Below the pieces are notes generated by a model. That model ran no database searches, had not been told where the DNA came from, and was given only the letters and a program-made list of their open reading frames with translations. This document shows, piece by piece, positions 1 through 8,373 of a stretch of 64,000 nucleotides of DNA. Origin of the DNA: Clostridiales bacterium (GTDB taxonomy: Bacteria; Bacillota; Clostridia; Saccharofermentanales; Saccharofermentanaceae); assembly GCA_017510605.1 (NCBI GenBank), contig JAFWMQ010000015.1, positions 186,001-250,000 of the forward strand. The letters are read 5' to 3'. Both the position numbers and the translations under genes were made by a program. The first letter of the stretch is position 1; each line of letters begins with the position of its first letter.

Positions 1-1
1 T

Positions 2-61
2 AAAGCCGATAAAGCGATGTATCTTGAGAAGAAAGCGAAGAAAAAGAACAGGAAAGACTGA
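2..61 (+). CDS. C-terminal end of a GGDEF-domain protein (partial)
   Basis: A reading frame open at the left edge ends with KADKAMYLEKKAKKKNRKD and a TGA stop. The ADKAMY-x-x-K-K pattern is the usual last helix of GGDEF (diguanylate cyclase) domains, so this is probably the end of a c-di-GMP synthase or a degenerate relative. Only 19 residues are visible, so neither the catalytic GGDEF motif nor any sensor domain can be judged. A terminator-like hairpin follows about 80 bases downstream, which fits the 3' end of a transcription unit. Confidence 0.6.
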   Translation, partial: KADKAMYLEKKAKKKNRKD

Positions 62-143
62 TGGTTGGTGCGCAATGCACATTAAATGTAAGTAAAAAAC
101 AAATCGCGGAGACTGGTAAGAATCAGTGCGGTTAAGTTTCTAT

Positions 144-171
144 AAAGGGTCGCTGTTTCGAGCGGCCCTTT
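144..171 (+). terminator. Intrinsic terminator after the GGDEF gene
   Basis: An 11-bp stem AAAGGGTCGCT / AGCGGCCCTTT (one G-U pair) encloses a 6-base loop and is followed by a T-rich stretch. It separates the upstream gene from the CAP-protein gene. Confidence 0.75.
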
Positions 172-224
172 AGTATTTATTACTTTTTAATCAAATTTAG
201 GTTATATTTTTCCCGAAATACGAG

Positions 225-230
225 TATAAT
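225..230 (+). promoter_or_regulatory. -10 box of the CAP-protein gene
   Basis: A perfect TATAAT lies 44 bases before the start codon. The -35 position holds only a poor TTATAT-like hexamer at 17-base spacing. A GGAGG ribosome binding site at 261-265 precedes the ATG at 274. Confidence 0.5.
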
Positions 231-273
231 GGTTTTATTGAGTGAGGTCATATAAGAAACGGAGGTTTATTTT

Positions 274-1506
274 ATGCGTAAATTAAGACCTATTTTAGCT
301 GCATTTTTAGTATTTGTTTTCTTCTCATCCAGTGTATTGGCTGACGGTATGTTTCACGCATATGAAGTAACATATACTGTTGATTATGAGTCAGGACGTT
401 CAATGCTTGATATGATCAATAGTTGGCGTACAAGCGGAGCAGCATGGTATTGGAATAAAGATAATACTACAAAAGTACAATGCGGAAAACTCCAAGCTTT
501 TTCATACGACTATAATCTTGAGCAGATTGCATATCAGAGAGCTTATGAGATTATTGTACAGTTCGCTCATGAAAGACCTGACGGTACAATGTGTTTCTCT
601 TGTGAAGCCAATGGTACAAAGACATGGGGTGAATGTATTGCCTATGGTTATGAGAGTGCCTATGATACATATATGCAATGGCGTGAGGATGAATATAAAT
701 ATGAAGGCCAAGGACATAGAAGAAATATGGCCAGCAAAGATTTTACAGCAATCGGAATAGCTCATATAGTATATCAGGGTATCCATTATTGGGTTCAGGA
801 ATACGGTTATGAGAATAGTGGTGCCGCTGCAACACCAGCAAAAAGTGGTACTGTAACGGGAAAAGTTATAATTAATACTACTAATCCAAAGAATAAAGTT
901 CCTTCAGATGGTAAAGAAGTAGCACTCACTAACACAACAACAACAACTACAACACCAGCACCATCAACAACTACTACAACACCAGCACCATCAACAACTA
1001 CAACTACTACAAAACCAACAACTACAACAACTACTACTACAAGACCAACAACTACAACAACAACTACTACAAGACCAACAACTACTACAACAACTACTAC
1101 AAAACCCACCACTACCACAACTTCTACAACATCAACTTATAGCAGATATGTACCTACAACAACTACATCAGTGTATGGTGGTACCGGAACAACAACAACA
1201 ACTACTACAAAACCTACTACTACAACAACCAGTACAACATCAACCTATGGTAGATATGTACCTACAACAACTACATCAGTGTATGGTGGTACCGGAACAA
1301 CATCAACTTATGGCGGTTTTAGACCAACAACTGGTACAACATCAACTTATGGCGGTTATAGACCAACAACCGGTACAACATCTTCTTATAGCAGATATGT
1401 ACCGACAACATCAACTTATGGCGGTTATAGACCAACAACCGGTACAACATCAAATTATGGCAACTATAGACCGATCGGTTCAACATTGCCTTATAGATTT
1501 GTTTAA
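274..1506 (+). CDS. Secreted CAP/SCP-domain protein with Thr-rich repeat tail
   Basis: A 410-residue exported protein. Residues 1-23 form a signal peptide ending VLADG. Residues about 45-180 form a CAP (SCP/PR1) domain, with the bacterial signatures AHERPDG (His99), WGECIAYG (Glu120) and GHRRNM (His148); these provide the His/Glu pocket of the family. From about residue 218 the protein becomes long Thr runs broken by KPT or RPT, then near-repeats of the type STYGGYRPTTGT to the end. No LPxTG motif or C-terminal membrane anchor is present. The function of bacterial CAP proteins is mostly unknown. The tail could be an O-glycosylated stalk or a wall-binding module. The transglutaminase-like protein on the other strand 5 kb away ends in closely similar repeats. 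A good GGAGG site supports this start. Confidence 0.85.
   Translation: MRKLRPILAAFLVFVFFSSSVLADGMFHAYEVTYTVDYESGRSMLDMINSWRTSGAAWYWNKDNTTKVQCGKLQAFSYDYNLEQIAYQRAYEIIVQFAHERPDGTMCFSCEANGTKTWGECIAYGYESAYDTYMQWREDEYKYEGQGHRRNMASKDFTAIGIAHIVYQGIHYWVQEYGYENSGAAATPAKSGTVTGKVIINTTNPKNKVPSDGKEVALTNTTTTTTTPAPSTTTTTPAPSTTTTTTKPTTTTTTTTRPTTTTTTTTRPTTTTTTTTKPTTTTTSTTSTYSRYVPTTTTSVYGGTGTTTTTTTKPTTTTTSTTSTYGRYVPTTTTSVYGGTGTTSTYGGFRPTTGTTSTYGGYRPTTGTTSSYSRYVPTTSTYGGYRPTTGTTSNYGNYRPIGSTLPYRFV
934..1134 (+). repeat. ACN (threonine codon) microsatellite inside the CAP gene
   Basis: About 200 bases of almost uninterrupted ACA/ACT/ACC codons encode Thr runs punctuated by AAACCA or AGACCA (Lys-Pro or Arg-Pro). 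A shorter tract follows at about 1189-1238. All units keep the reading frame, so gain or loss of units would change tail length without a frameshift. Confidence 0.85.
1289..1470 (+). repeat. STYGGYRPTTGT coding repeats
   Basis: Near-identical 36-39 base units encode S-T-Y-G-G-Y/F-R-P-T-T-G-T, repeated about five times with one divergent unit (SSYSRYVPTT). The repeats end shortly before the stop codon and make up the C-terminus of the CAP protein. Confidence 0.8.
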
Positions 1507-1554
1507 TCCTATAACGCCAACAATCGGATAGTATTATCTGAATCTGATTAACGG

Positions 1555-1596
1555 GCTGTCTCAAAAGTGGTTTTCCACTGATGAGACAGCTTTTTT
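1555..1596 (+). terminator. Intrinsic terminator of the CAP gene
   Basis: A stem GCTGTCTCA / TGAGACAGC encloses a second stem AGTGG / CCACT and is followed directly by six T residues. The same GCTGTCTCA core recurs in terminators at 44291 and 48528. Confidence 0.85.
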
Positions 1597-1689
1597 CTGC
1601 GATAAATAAGCAATTCATTCGGTTTTTCGGTTAGAATGGAAAGATATAAACTAAATATAAATAATGCAAATCAGAAGAGGTTTATAAAT

Positions 1690-3135
1690 TTGAACCAGCA
1701 TTACGACATAATAATTATCGGAGCCGGAGTTTCGGGGTGCGCTATTGCCAGGGAGCTGTCAAAGTATGATGCAAAGATCCTCGTTTTTGAGAAGGACGAA
1801 GATGTATGTTGTGGCACTTCTAAAGCTAATAGTGCCATTATTCATGCCGGCTACGATGCCAAACCCGGTTCTCTCAAGGCAAAGATGAATATCAGAGGCA
1901 ATGAGCTAATGACAAAGCTTGCTGAAGAACTGGATATTCCATTTAAGCGTATCGGTTCACTTGTTGTCTGCACTGATGAAGCATTGAGGGAAGGTATAGA
2001 AGAACTCTACAACAGAGGAATAGCTAATGGTGTTCCTGATATGAAGATCTTGAGCTGTGAAGAAGTCATGCAGATGGAACCCAATATATCGGATGATGTG
2101 GTCTGTGCATTATATGCGCCCACAGCAGGAATAATATGTCCATTCCGATTAAATATCGCGCTTGCGGAGTGCGCAAACCAGAATGATGTTGAGTTTAAAT
2201 TCAATACTCCGGTGACTAAAGTAACACAAATAGAGAACGGATTTTTAATAGAAACACCGGAAGGTGAACTTTACTCTAATGCAGTTATAAATGCCGCAGG
2301 ATGCCACGCCGATGAGATCCACAATCAGGTATCAGCAAACAAACTCCATATAACGCCCAGAAAGGGCGATTATATGCTCTTGGACAGATCATGTGAAGGT
2401 TTTATCGGACACATTATCTTCCCACAGCCTACGAGCATGGGAAAGGGTATTCTGGTCACTCCTACCGTGAATGGTAATACCCTGATTGGTCCGACAGCTA
2501 TCGATACAGATAATAAGGATGAAGCACCATTAACATCTGAAGGCCTGGAGAAGGTCGTTCTAGGCTCGGCTAAGAATGTTAAGAACTTACCATTAAAACA
2601 GGTAATAACCGGGTTCTCAGGCTTAAGAGCACACGAAGACGGCGGAGAATTCATTCTTGAAGAGGTTAAGGACTGTCCCGGTTTCTTCGATTGTGCAGGA
2701 ATAGAATCGCCGGGACTCACAGCATGTCCTGCCATTGGTGAATATATGGCAAAGCTTGTAGCAGATAAGCTCTCCTTATCCAAAAAGCAGGATTGGAATG
2801 CTATTTGTCATGACGTCATTAAACCTTTTGAACTGCCTGAACAAGAGCGCGATCAACTTATAAAGGAACATCCTGAATACGGCAGGGTAATCTGCCGGTG
2901 TGAGACTATAACTGAAGGGGAGATCCTTGATGCTATTAGAAGAACGCTTGGGGCAAGATCTCTTGACGGAGTAAAGAGACGTACAAGAGCAGGCATGGGA
3001 CGCTGTCAGGGCGGTTTCTGCTCTCCCAGAGTTATGGAGATTATTGGCAGAGAAACAGGTATATCTTTTGAAGAGATTACTAAGAACGGTGGAGACTCAA
3101 AGATCCTTCTTGGGAGGACTAAAGATGAGAGCTGA
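1690..3135 (+). CDS. FAD-dependent glycerol-3-phosphate dehydrogenase-like oxidoreductase with [2Fe-2S] domain
   Basis: This is a GlpA-like flavoprotein. It opens with the FAD-binding motif IIIIGAGVSGCAIAREL, has the FAD-dependent oxidoreductase (DAO) fold, and ends with a BFD-like domain holding four cysteines (CRCE and CQGGFC). In Clostridia this protein occurs with a second flavoprotein and a DUF1667 protein, as here, and is taken to oxidise glycerol 3-phosphate or a similar 2-hydroxy acid anaerobically. I chose TTG at 1690 because AGAAGAGG lies 9 bases upstream and the protein then begins just before the FAD motif. An in-frame ATG at 1636 adds 18 residues but lacks a ribosome binding site. 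The gene overlaps the next one by 11 bases. The substrate is inferred from the family, not proven by sequence. Confidence 0.85.
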   Translation: MNQHYDIIIIGAGVSGCAIARELSKYDAKILVFEKDEDVCCGTSKANSAIIHAGYDAKPGSLKAKMNIRGNELMTKLAEELDIPFKRIGSLVVCTDEALREGIEELYNRGIANGVPDMKILSCEEVMQMEPNISDDVVCALYAPTAGIICPFRLNIALAECANQNDVEFKFNTPVTKVTQIENGFLIETPEGELYSNAVINAAGCHADEIHNQVSANKLHITPRKGDYMLLDRSCEGFIGHIIFPQPTSMGKGILVTPTVNGNTLIGPTAIDTDNKDEAPLTSEGLEKVVLGSAKNVKNLPLKQVITGFSGLRAHEDGGEFILEEVKDCPGFFDCAGIESPGLTACPAIGEYMAKLVADKLSLSKKQDWNAICHDVIKPFELPEQERDQLIKEHPEYGRVICRCETITEGEILDAIRRTLGARSLDGVKRRTRAGMGRCQGGFCSPRVMEIIGRETGISFEEITKNGGDSKILLGRTKDES

Positions 3136-4384
3136 TATTGTTATTGTCGGAGGAGGCCCTGCCGGTCTAGCCGCTGCTATTGCAGCCGCTAAAGAAGCAC
3201 CTGAACTCAGCATTCTTATCCTTGAACGCGACAACGAACTCGGAGGAATCCTTAATCAGTGTATTCATAACGGATTCGGGCTTCACACGTTTAAAGAAGA
3301 ACTTACAGGACCTGAATATGCTGAGAGATTTGAGCAGCAATTGGTAGGTCATAACATTCGATATCTGCTTGATACAATGGTCCTTAATGTCGCTTCCAAT
3401 CAAGTTACAGCGGTAAACAGTAATGATGGTGTATTTACTGTTGACTGCGGTGCCGTCATCCTTTGTATGGGCTGCAGGGAACGCCCCCGCGGAGCGCTTA
3501 ATATTCCCGGATTAAGACCTGCAGGTGTTTTTACAGCAGGAACAGCGCAAAGACTAGTGAATATAGAAGGATATATTCCCGGCAAAGAGGTGGTTATCCT
3601 TGGTTCAGGTGATATCGGTCTTATTATGGCCAGGCGTCTTACCTTGGAGGGTGCCAAAGTAAAGGCAGTATGTGAGCTTATGCCATATTCAGGCGGACTC
3701 AAGCGTAATATCGTACAGTGTCTTGATGACTTTGATATTCCGTTGCTTTTGTCCCATACGGTAATAGATATTAAAGGCAAAGAACGTGTAAGTTCTGTAG
3801 TTATAGCTGAAGTAGACGGCTCATTGAAACCGATTCCCGGTACTGAACAGGAGATAAAATGTGATACATTGCTGTTGTCATGCGGTCTTATACCGGAGAA
3901 TGAACTTTCGAGAGCTGCTGATATCAAGATTGATCCTGCGACAAACGGACCAATAGTTAATGAATCATTTGAGACATCAGTCCAAGGAATTTTCGCTTGT
4001 GGCAACGTGCTTCATGTGCATGATCTTGTCGATTATGTATCAGAGGAATCTTCAAGGGCGGGGAAGAGCGCTGCGAGATTTGTAAAGAAAAATGAGATAG
4101 AGACAGCAGAAACTAAGAATATCCGTATTCAGAAAGGCAGCGGAGTCCGTTATACCGTTCCCTGCACAGTAAGAATTGCAAACCTTGAAGACGATCTCAT
4201 AATCAGATTCAGGTCAACCGGAGTATTCAAGGATTCATATATTGATGTTCAATTTGACGGAGAACAAAAGATTCATAGGAGAAAACAGATAATAACACCC
4301 GGTGAGATGGAACAAGTCATCCTGAAGAGGGAAGAACTTGAACAGTGTATTGATGAGATAACTGTCTCAATTACGGAGGGCTGA
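3125..4384 (+). CDS. FAD/NAD(P)-dependent pyridine nucleotide-disulfide-type oxidoreductase, partner of the GlpA-like protein
   Basis: A 419-residue flavoprotein with an N-terminal FAD motif (IVIVGGGPAGLAAAIAAA) and a second dinucleotide-binding motif near residue 160 (VVILGSGDIGLIMARRL). The segment GGILNQCIHNGFG is typical of the subunit that pairs with GlpA-like enzymes. A late GD-type motif (GIFACGNVLHVHDLVD) closes the FAD site. It probably passes electrons from the partner flavoprotein to NAD(P) or another carrier. GGGAGG at 3112-3117 precedes the ATG at 3125. A longer frame begins at 3044 inside the upstream gene but adds only an unrelated extension. Translation is probably coupled to both neighbours. 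Confidence 0.85.
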   Translation: MRADIVIVGGGPAGLAAAIAAAKEAPELSILILERDNELGGILNQCIHNGFGLHTFKEELTGPEYAERFEQQLVGHNIRYLLDTMVLNVASNQVTAVNSNDGVFTVDCGAVILCMGCRERPRGALNIPGLRPAGVFTAGTAQRLVNIEGYIPGKEVVILGSGDIGLIMARRLTLEGAKVKAVCELMPYSGGLKRNIVQCLDDFDIPLLLSHTVIDIKGKERVSSVVIAEVDGSLKPIPGTEQEIKCDTLLLSCGLIPENELSRAADIKIDPATNGPIVNESFETSVQGIFACGNVLHVHDLVDYVSEESSRAGKSAARFVKKNEIETAETKNIRIQKGSGVRYTVPCTVRIANLEDDLIIRFRSTGVFKDSYIDVQFDGEQKIHRRKQIITPGEMEQVILKREELEQCIDEITVSITEG

Positions 4385-4385
4385 T

Positions 4386-4751
4386 ATGGATACCAGAGAA
4401 CTCACATGCATTAACTGCCCGATGGGGTGTCGAATAACGGTCGTCATGGAAGGGGCTGAGATATTAAGCGTTACAGGCAACAACTGTAAGCGCGGAGAGA
4501 TATATGCTAAGACTGAAGTAACTGCACCTGTAAGGACCGTAACCACGACGATCAAGGTTAATGGCGGTACACATGACAGAGTTAGCTGTAAGACAAAAGA
4601 GCCGATACCTAAGGACAAGATATTTGAAGTTATGGATGTGATCAACAGGAGTGTTTGTGAAGCTCCTGTAAGAACTGGGGATATTCTTATCCCTGATTGT
4701 GCAGGCACTGGAATCCCGATAGTTGCTACGAAGGGGGTAGACAATATCTGA
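4386..4751 (+). CDS. DUF1667 cysteine-motif protein, third member of the dehydrogenase operon
   Basis: A 121-residue protein beginning with a CxxCPxGC motif (CINCPMGC), with a further cysteine in NNCKRGEIYAK. This pattern defines DUF1667 proteins, which accompany the two flavoproteins above in anaerobic Firmicutes. The cysteines suggest a bound metal or Fe-S centre and an electron-transfer role, but no biochemical function can be read from the sequence. It starts 1 base after the previous stop codon, so it belongs to the same operon. I see no clear terminator in the 120 bases that follow. Confidence 0.85.
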   Translation: MDTRELTCINCPMGCRITVVMEGAEILSVTGNNCKRGEIYAKTEVTAPVRTVTTTIKVNGGTHDRVSCKTKEPIPKDKIFEVMDVINRSVCEAPVRTGDILIPDCAGTGIPIVATKGVDNI

Positions 4752-4861
4752 GGCATATTTGTCTGTGGCTGATTTTGACCAATGGTTTCTGTTGCCGTTA
4801 TTACTAACACATAACCATTCATCTGCCTTATATTTATTTATTAAAATAAAATATTATATGT

Positions 4862-4867
4862 TATAAT
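4862..4867 (+). promoter_or_regulatory. -10 box immediately before the LCP gene (possible leaderless transcript)
   Basis: A perfect TATAAT ends 7 bases before the ATG at 4875. Transcription from it would begin at or next to the start codon. No Shine-Dalgarno sequence lies between box and ATG, and the -35 region is weak. Confidence 0.45.
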
Positions 4868-4874
4868 CCTGTTT

Positions 4875-5954
4875 ATGAAATCTACTAAGCGTAAGAGAGC
4901 TGCCAGGAATAGAAAAAAGATATTGGCTTTGGTTGCAGGTGTATTAGTCCTGTTTTTATTGTCTTTCCTTGTTGTAATGCTTGTGAAGAAACTTAAACCG
5001 GAACCGATCGAAGGTGCCGGAGAGGCTCTGAGCCGTTCTGAGATCGAAGCATCAGAGAGGATACGTCAGTCTATCCTTGATGAGGCAAAATTAAATAAAG
5101 AAGTTAATTATAACGGCCATAATTACAAATATAATGAGAATATAGATGTCTTGTTGATCATGGGTCTTGATGACCGTGATCTTATCGATTACACACAACT
5201 TTCGGGAAAGAATGAGCAGGCATGTGCGGATCTCATTCTTTTGGCTGTATTTGACAAAGAGAAGAAGACATATTCTTTGCTCCAGATCAACCGTGATACC
5301 ATGGCAGACGTTATGATGTACGATGTCTTTGATACATTTATGGGATTATATAAGAGACAGATATGCTTGTCACATATTTACCGTACAAAACATGAGGATG
5401 CATGTGAAGACACAAAGTTTGCCGTATCCCATTTGCTCTATGATGTTGAGATCTCAAACTATTTTGCACTGACGATGGATTCAATATCGATAATCAATGA
5501 TTCTGTCGGCGGAGTAACTGTTACTATTGAAGATGACTTCTCTCAGATCGATCCAAATCTTGTACAGGGTCAGACAATTACGCTTCACGGGGATCAGGCA
5601 GAGACTTACGTTAGAAGTAGAGGCGGAATCGTAAACAGTCCTACGAATATAAATAGAATGAACAGACAACGTACTTATATGTCAGCTCTTTTGGTTTTAC
5701 TTGGTCAGAAGACTTCCGAGAGCAACTCTTTTGCATTCGATCTGTTTGACAAGCTGTCTCCGTATATGGTTACAGACTGTTCTCATGATCAACTCAGTAA
5801 TTATATTAGTCAATTCTCAGACTATACACTTGATAAGATCGTAACTCCTGAAGGAACAGCAGAAGTAGGAGAAGATAATCTTATGGAATTCAAAGTAGAT
5901 AGTGCTTCATTAAGAGGAATCGTTATAGATCTGTTTTACGTTCGACAGGATTGA
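4875..5954 (+). CDS. LytR-CpsA-Psr (LCP) family cell-wall glycopolymer ligase
   Basis: A 359-residue membrane protein. A basic N-terminus is followed by one membrane helix (about residues 16-36), then an extracellular LCP domain (about 90-290). The domain shows NIDVLLIMGLDDRD, an Asp/Arg-rich segment LLQINRDTMADV, and the late RMNRQRTYMSALL arginine cluster that binds the pyrophosphate lipid. LCP enzymes transfer undecaprenyl-linked polysaccharides or teichoic acids to peptidoglycan, so this gene could anchor the polymer made by the locus at 13-40 kb. Other initiation codons would remove the membrane helix, so the ATG at 4875 stands despite lacking a ribosome binding site. It converges with the transglutaminase-like gene across a shared terminator. 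Confidence 0.9.
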   Translation: MKSTKRKRAARNRKKILALVAGVLVLFLLSFLVVMLVKKLKPEPIEGAGEALSRSEIEASERIRQSILDEAKLNKEVNYNGHNYKYNENIDVLLIMGLDDRDLIDYTQLSGKNEQACADLILLAVFDKEKKTYSLLQINRDTMADVMMYDVFDTFMGLYKRQICLSHIYRTKHEDACEDTKFAVSHLLYDVEISNYFALTMDSISIINDSVGGVTVTIEDDFSQIDPNLVQGQTITLHGDQAETYVRSRGGIVNSPTNINRMNRQRTYMSALLVLLGQKTSESNSFAFDLFDKLSPYMVTDCSHDQLSNYISQFSDYTLDKIVTPEGTAEVGEDNLMEFKVDSASLRGIVIDLFYVRQD

Positions 5955-5976
5955 TATAAAAAATAATATCTGAAAT

Positions 5977-6011
5977 AAATAGGGGTTCACATTGGCTGTG
6001 AACCCCTATTT
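5977..6011. terminator. Bidirectional terminator between convergent genes
   Basis: A perfect 15-bp stem AAATAGGGGTTCACA / TGTGAACCCCTATTT encloses a 5-base loop. It lies between the stop of the LCP gene and the stop of the leftward repeat-tail gene and can serve both. Confidence 0.85.
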
Positions 6012-6032
6012 ATATAACCGTTCTTAATCTTG

Positions 6033-8273
6033 TTACGCAACAAAGTAATCCCAGCTAAACACTATGTTTGAAGAACCAGTTCTGTATGAAGTATATATGC
6101 CGGTTGTTACCGTAGCAGGTCTATATGTACCAACTGAAGATACCGTTGTAGGACTGTATGTACCGGTTGATGATCCAGTCGTAGGAATATACGTTCCAGG
6201 TCTATATGTGCTGGTTGACGTTCCCGTTGTAGGTTTATATGTGCCGGTTGATGATCCAGTCGTTGGAATATACGTTCCAGGTCTATATGTGCCGGTTGAT
6301 GATCCAGTCGTTGGAATATACGTTCCAGGTCTATATGTGCCGGTTGATGATCCAGTCGTTGGAATATACGTTCCAGGTCTATATGTACCGGTTGACGACC
6401 CTGTTGTAGGTATATATGTGCCAGGTCTATATGTACCGGTTGACGTTCCCGTTGTAGGTTTATATGTTCCGGTTGATGATCCTGTCGTAGGAATATACGT
6501 GCCGGGTCTATATGTACCGGTTGATGTTCCCGTTGTAGGTCTAAACACACCGGATGTTGTTGTAGTCACAGAAGGCGATGCAGGTGTAGAAGTTGTTTGA
6601 GCTACAGGTTTCTGTGTAGGTGTAGATGTAGTCGTTGAAGCAGGCGTAGTTGTTGTACCTAAAGCAACTGTTGTTATAGTTAATGCCTCGTCAGTATAAA
6701 GAATTGACCTCATATCGTCGTCGTAAGTGTAATTAAATGACTTTCCCTGGCAAACAAAAGTATAGCAATCGGAATTAACTACTCTTACGGCACTTTTCAT
6801 AAATAACGGATCACTGTAAGCTGCTGCCGCTCCATCACTATTAGTTACATCTACCAGATAATTTCTGCCGTTGTAATGAACGATATTCCACATATGTTCT
6901 TCAGCTTTACTAACTCCGGCCATTTTACCGCCAATGGTTATACAATAAACATCAGATGAGAAATCGGATAAATCACAGAGATACTGGAATGCCTTTGAAT
7001 ATCCTTCGCACACGACATTAGTATTGGGATTTCCATCAAAGACTGAGATCATCTGATGTGAATCACCATAAGCTGCATTATTTGTATAAGCAGCTTTATC
7101 ATAAGCTACTAAATTACAAATCTCATCTTTGTATTTATATAGTTTCTCAAGGTCAGAAAGAGAAGAATATTTATCTACGATTGCTTGAGCATTATAAGTT
7201 GCCTGTACAGCTCTGTTAACCTTGGAAGCATCAACTTGATAGGTAGAGGGATTACCATAGTCACTTGAAACACAGAAATAGTATTTTACGCTGCCTTTAA
7301 TATATATTTCAACTTCTCTTTTATCGTTATAACGTGCACCAACGGAATAACCTTTTATCTGCAATCCTGTTGTTTTATCAAACCAATAAAAATCAAAGGG
7401 TAAATCATATAAAAGATAAGTAATAACAGCAGGATAATTGCCTACTATCATTTCTTTTAGTTTTTCTTCAGCTCCGGGAGCAAGCTGAGAATTCATGATT
7501 AAATAAGGAACGCCTAAATCTTCTGCAGTCCAAGATTTACCGGCAAGTCCAAGCTCATCTAATGAAATTTCCATAACGGCATCAGACTTTGAACCGTATG
7601 CAAGAGCAGTAGCATGATTTTTAATTTTATTAAAATAAAAAGAATCAATACCGGAAAAACTATAACGATGATATCCGGATCCGGTATTTACTAACCCATA
7701 AGAAGAATTAAAAAGAGAAAAATCATCTGCATCTAAAACGATAGGAGCAATTTCTTCTTCAAAAATAATATTAGAATCAGACTCAGATAAATCTATATCT
7801 AAATCTATATCTAAATCTAAATCTATATCATTGGAAGAACTGTCAGAAGAAATGGGATCGATATCATCATTTACGACAATATATGATTCTTGGTCTTCTG
7901 AAATAATCAAAGGATCTGCATCGGAAACGTTGGTATCAGGCACTGTTTGATCAGTGTTAACAGTATCAAGATCAGAGACTGCCAAATCTGTATCTGACGT
8001 AACTGAACTATCTTGAACAGCGTTATTTGAATCAATAACATTATCAGATGAAATAGCAGGAGATGTATCTGCATCAACAGAAACATCTGCATCGACTATA
8101 TCAGTTGTAACATCTGCTGGAATTTGTTCATCTGCAGTATCAGGTGTTTCAGTTACAATTTCAGTCTCATTATTGTTCGGAATATCGTTATCAGCAAATA
8201 CAATAATTCCGCTTGACATAAGAATAATACTGCATGTCAAAAATACGGATAATATCTTTGTAATTCTTAGCAT
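6033..8273 (-). CDS. Secreted transglutaminase-like protein with acidic linker and C-terminal repeat tail
   Basis: A 746-residue exported protein. Residues 1-28 form a signal peptide. Residues about 30-180 form an Asp/Ser/Thr-rich linker that includes an alternating Asp-Ile/Leu run. The middle holds a transglutaminase-like fold with a plausible Cys422 (VVCEGYS), His460 (HMWNIV) and Asp475 (VDVTNSD) triad. From about residue 575 the chain is made of repeats TGSSTGTYRPGTYIPT (16 residues) and TGSSTGTYKPT (11 residues), ending NIVFSWDYFVA. Bacterial members with this triad act as peptidases or cross-linkers on surface proteins; which applies here is unknown. GGGAGG lies 5 bases before the ATG. 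No sortase motif or membrane anchor is seen. The tail resembles that of the CAP protein at 274. Confidence 0.8.
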   Translation of the reverse strand: MLRITKILSVFLTCSIILMSSGIIVFADNDIPNNNETEIVTETPDTADEQIPADVTTDIVDADVSVDADTSPAISSDNVIDSNNAVQDSSVTSDTDLAVSDLDTVNTDQTVPDTNVSDADPLIISEDQESYIVVNDDIDPISSDSSSNDIDLDLDIDLDIDLSESDSNIIFEEEIAPIVLDADDFSLFNSSYGLVNTGSGYHRYSFSGIDSFYFNKIKNHATALAYGSKSDAVMEISLDELGLAGKSWTAEDLGVPYLIMNSQLAPGAEEKLKEMIVGNYPAVITYLLYDLPFDFYWFDKTTGLQIKGYSVGARYNDKREVEIYIKGSVKYYFCVSSDYGNPSTYQVDASKVNRAVQATYNAQAIVDKYSSLSDLEKLYKYKDEICNLVAYDKAAYTNNAAYGDSHQMISVFDGNPNTNVVCEGYSKAFQYLCDLSDFSSDVYCITIGGKMAGVSKAEEHMWNIVHYNGRNYLVDVTNSDGAAAAYSDPLFMKSAVRVVNSDCYTFVCQGKSFNYTYDDDMRSILYTDEALTITTVALGTTTTPASTTTSTPTQKPVAQTTSTPASPSVTTTTSGVFRPTTGTSTGTYRPGTYIPTTGSSTGTYKPTTGTSTGTYRPGTYIPTTGSSTGTYRPGTYIPTTGSSTGTYRPGTYIPTTGSSTGTYRPGTYIPTTGSSTGTYKPTTGTSTSTYRPGTYIPTTGSSTGTYSPTTVSSVGTYRPATVTTGIYTSYRTGSSNIVFSWDYFVA
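6142..6540 (-). repeat. 48-bp and 33-bp tandem coding repeats
   Basis: About eight units of 48 bases encode TGSSTGTYRPGTYIPT, mixed with 33-base short units. Several adjacent 48-base units (about 6250-6400) are nearly identical in DNA, which points to recent expansion. All unit lengths are multiples of three. Confidence 0.9.
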
Positions 8274-8308
8274 ATAAACCTCCCGGATAAACCAATAAAA
8301 CTCAATAC

Positions 8309-8337
8309 ATTATAATATGTTTATTTTGGTTAGTAAA
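8309..8337 (-). promoter_or_regulatory. Promoter of the transglutaminase-like gene
   Basis: Read on the minus strand, TTTACT (8332-8337) and TATAAT (8309-8314) are separated by 17 bases and lie 36 bases before the ATG. Confidence 0.55.
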
Positions 8338-8373
8338 ACAAAAGAGCAGGGAGGATAAAAAAATATATAAAAA

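Noticed and set aside
807..1118. Valine-rich open frame on the minus strand under the CAP gene
   Set aside because: It is the antisense of the ACN threonine tract; no start signals and no family similarity.
1551..1600. Insertion-sequence end suggested by GGGCTGTCTCAAAA
   Set aside because: No transposase, target duplication or second distant end is present; the stem and T run fit a terminator.
6142..6540. Regular repeats resembling a CRISPR array
   Set aside because: The units are contiguous, have no unique spacers and are multiples of three that keep one reading frame; they are coding repeats of the transglutaminase-like protein.
6064..6600. Open frames on the plus strand across the repeat region
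   Set aside because: They mirror the periodic minus-strand coding repeats, have no ribosome binding site and give only a low-complexity peptide.
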